A stretch of 52,470 nt of DNA from Patescibacteria group bacterium (lineage in GTDB: Bacteria > Patescibacteriota > Minisyncoccia > JAHIHE01 > JAGLIN01). Under the pieces are notes generated by a model, which saw nothing but the letters and a program-made list of their open reading frames with translations, did no database searches and had not been told where the DNA came from. Made by a program: the position numbers and the translations under genes. The stretch is taken from NCBI GenBank assembly GCA_019428855.1, contig JAHYJV010000005.1:1-52470 (forward strand), written 5' to 3'. Shown in pieces: positions 52,439 to 52,470 of this stretch (positions are counted from its first letter, which is position 1; each line of letters opens with the position of its first letter).

Positions 52439-52470
52439 TCCTTGGTTGATTTTCATTTTTTTTTATTTGA

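Noticed and set aside
1-52470. CRISPR array
   Set aside because: No regularly spaced short direct repeats with unique spacers and no cas-like genes were seen; repeats present are dispersed inverted-repeat elements.
1-52470. Recoded genetic code (UGA as glycine, as in Gracilibacteria or Absconditabacteria)
   Set aside because: Conserved genes such as gyrA, pnp, gmd and ugd are full length in the standard code, with no in-frame UGA at conserved Gly positions.

Overview
The window is A+T-rich bacterial chromosome, most likely from a Patescibacteria (Candidate Phyla Radiation) organism of the Parcubacteria or a related lineage. The evidence is a row of five small T4SS-pilin-like double-membrane-segment proteins, a large DUF4012 protein, many GT4/GT2 glycosyltransferases, an orphan IscU/NifU scaffold, and sparse housekeeping genes (gyrA, S1 protein, rpsO, pnp, two tRNAs). 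This is a family-content inference; there is no 16S rRNA here. Full-length reading frames close normally with UGA as stop, so the UGA-glycine code does not apply.

Layout. (1) 1-6 kb, minus strand: a decayed IS1595-type transposase tail, a SAM methyltransferase, a frameshifted flavodoxin-like gene, gyrA, a membrane-anchored PepSY/FTP-like protein and an MBL-fold hydrolase. (2) 6.1-11.5 kb, plus strand: an S1-domain protein behind a perfect consensus promoter, then about 1 kb without genes that holds two DnaA boxes, a strong promoter and several stem-loops (possible ncRNA), then a DksA/TraR zinc protein, an LspA-like peptidase, an orphan sugar-binding protein and RNase HI. (3) 12-19 kb, plus: GT4 transferases, a Wzz-like protein and a DUF4012 protein. 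(4) 19.6-22.7 kb, plus: IscU and five pilin-like paralogues. (5) 22.7-41.2 kb, minus: a surface-polysaccharide locus with GDP-fucose synthesis (gmd, fcl), UDP-glucose dehydrogenase, a flippase, many glycosyltransferases, two GT-C membrane enzymes and several broken genes. These include a UDP-xylose synthase, a Gfo/Idh oxidoreductase and two glycosyltransferase remnants. (6) 41.2-48.6 kb: tRNA-Leu, a Xer-type recombinase, rpsO, a NYN-domain protein, pnp with a structured leader, and a long low-complexity membrane protein followed by a small one. (7) 48.6-52.5 kb: a MITE, tRNA-Ser, and a probable RiPP cassette.

The most interesting part is 49.38-52.44 kb. A short leader ORF and competing hairpins precede a 56-residue Cys-containing peptide that is unusually G+C-rich, has a perfect Shine-Dalgarno and apparently an AUU start. 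A radical SAM enzyme with a PqqD-like N-terminus follows. Convergent to it lies an Erm/KsgA-type rRNA adenine methyltransferase. The whole 2.9-kb segment is bounded by perfect 87-bp direct repeats that carry the promoter-proximal sequence and the leader-ORF start. I read this as a radical-SAM RiPP locus, possibly mobile or amplifiable, with a candidate ribosome-protecting methyltransferase.

The intergenic regions are also notable. They carry at least two families of non-coding inverted-repeat elements (MITE/REP-like), one nested inside another. One related sequence appears to be inserted in frame inside a glycosyltransferase gene.
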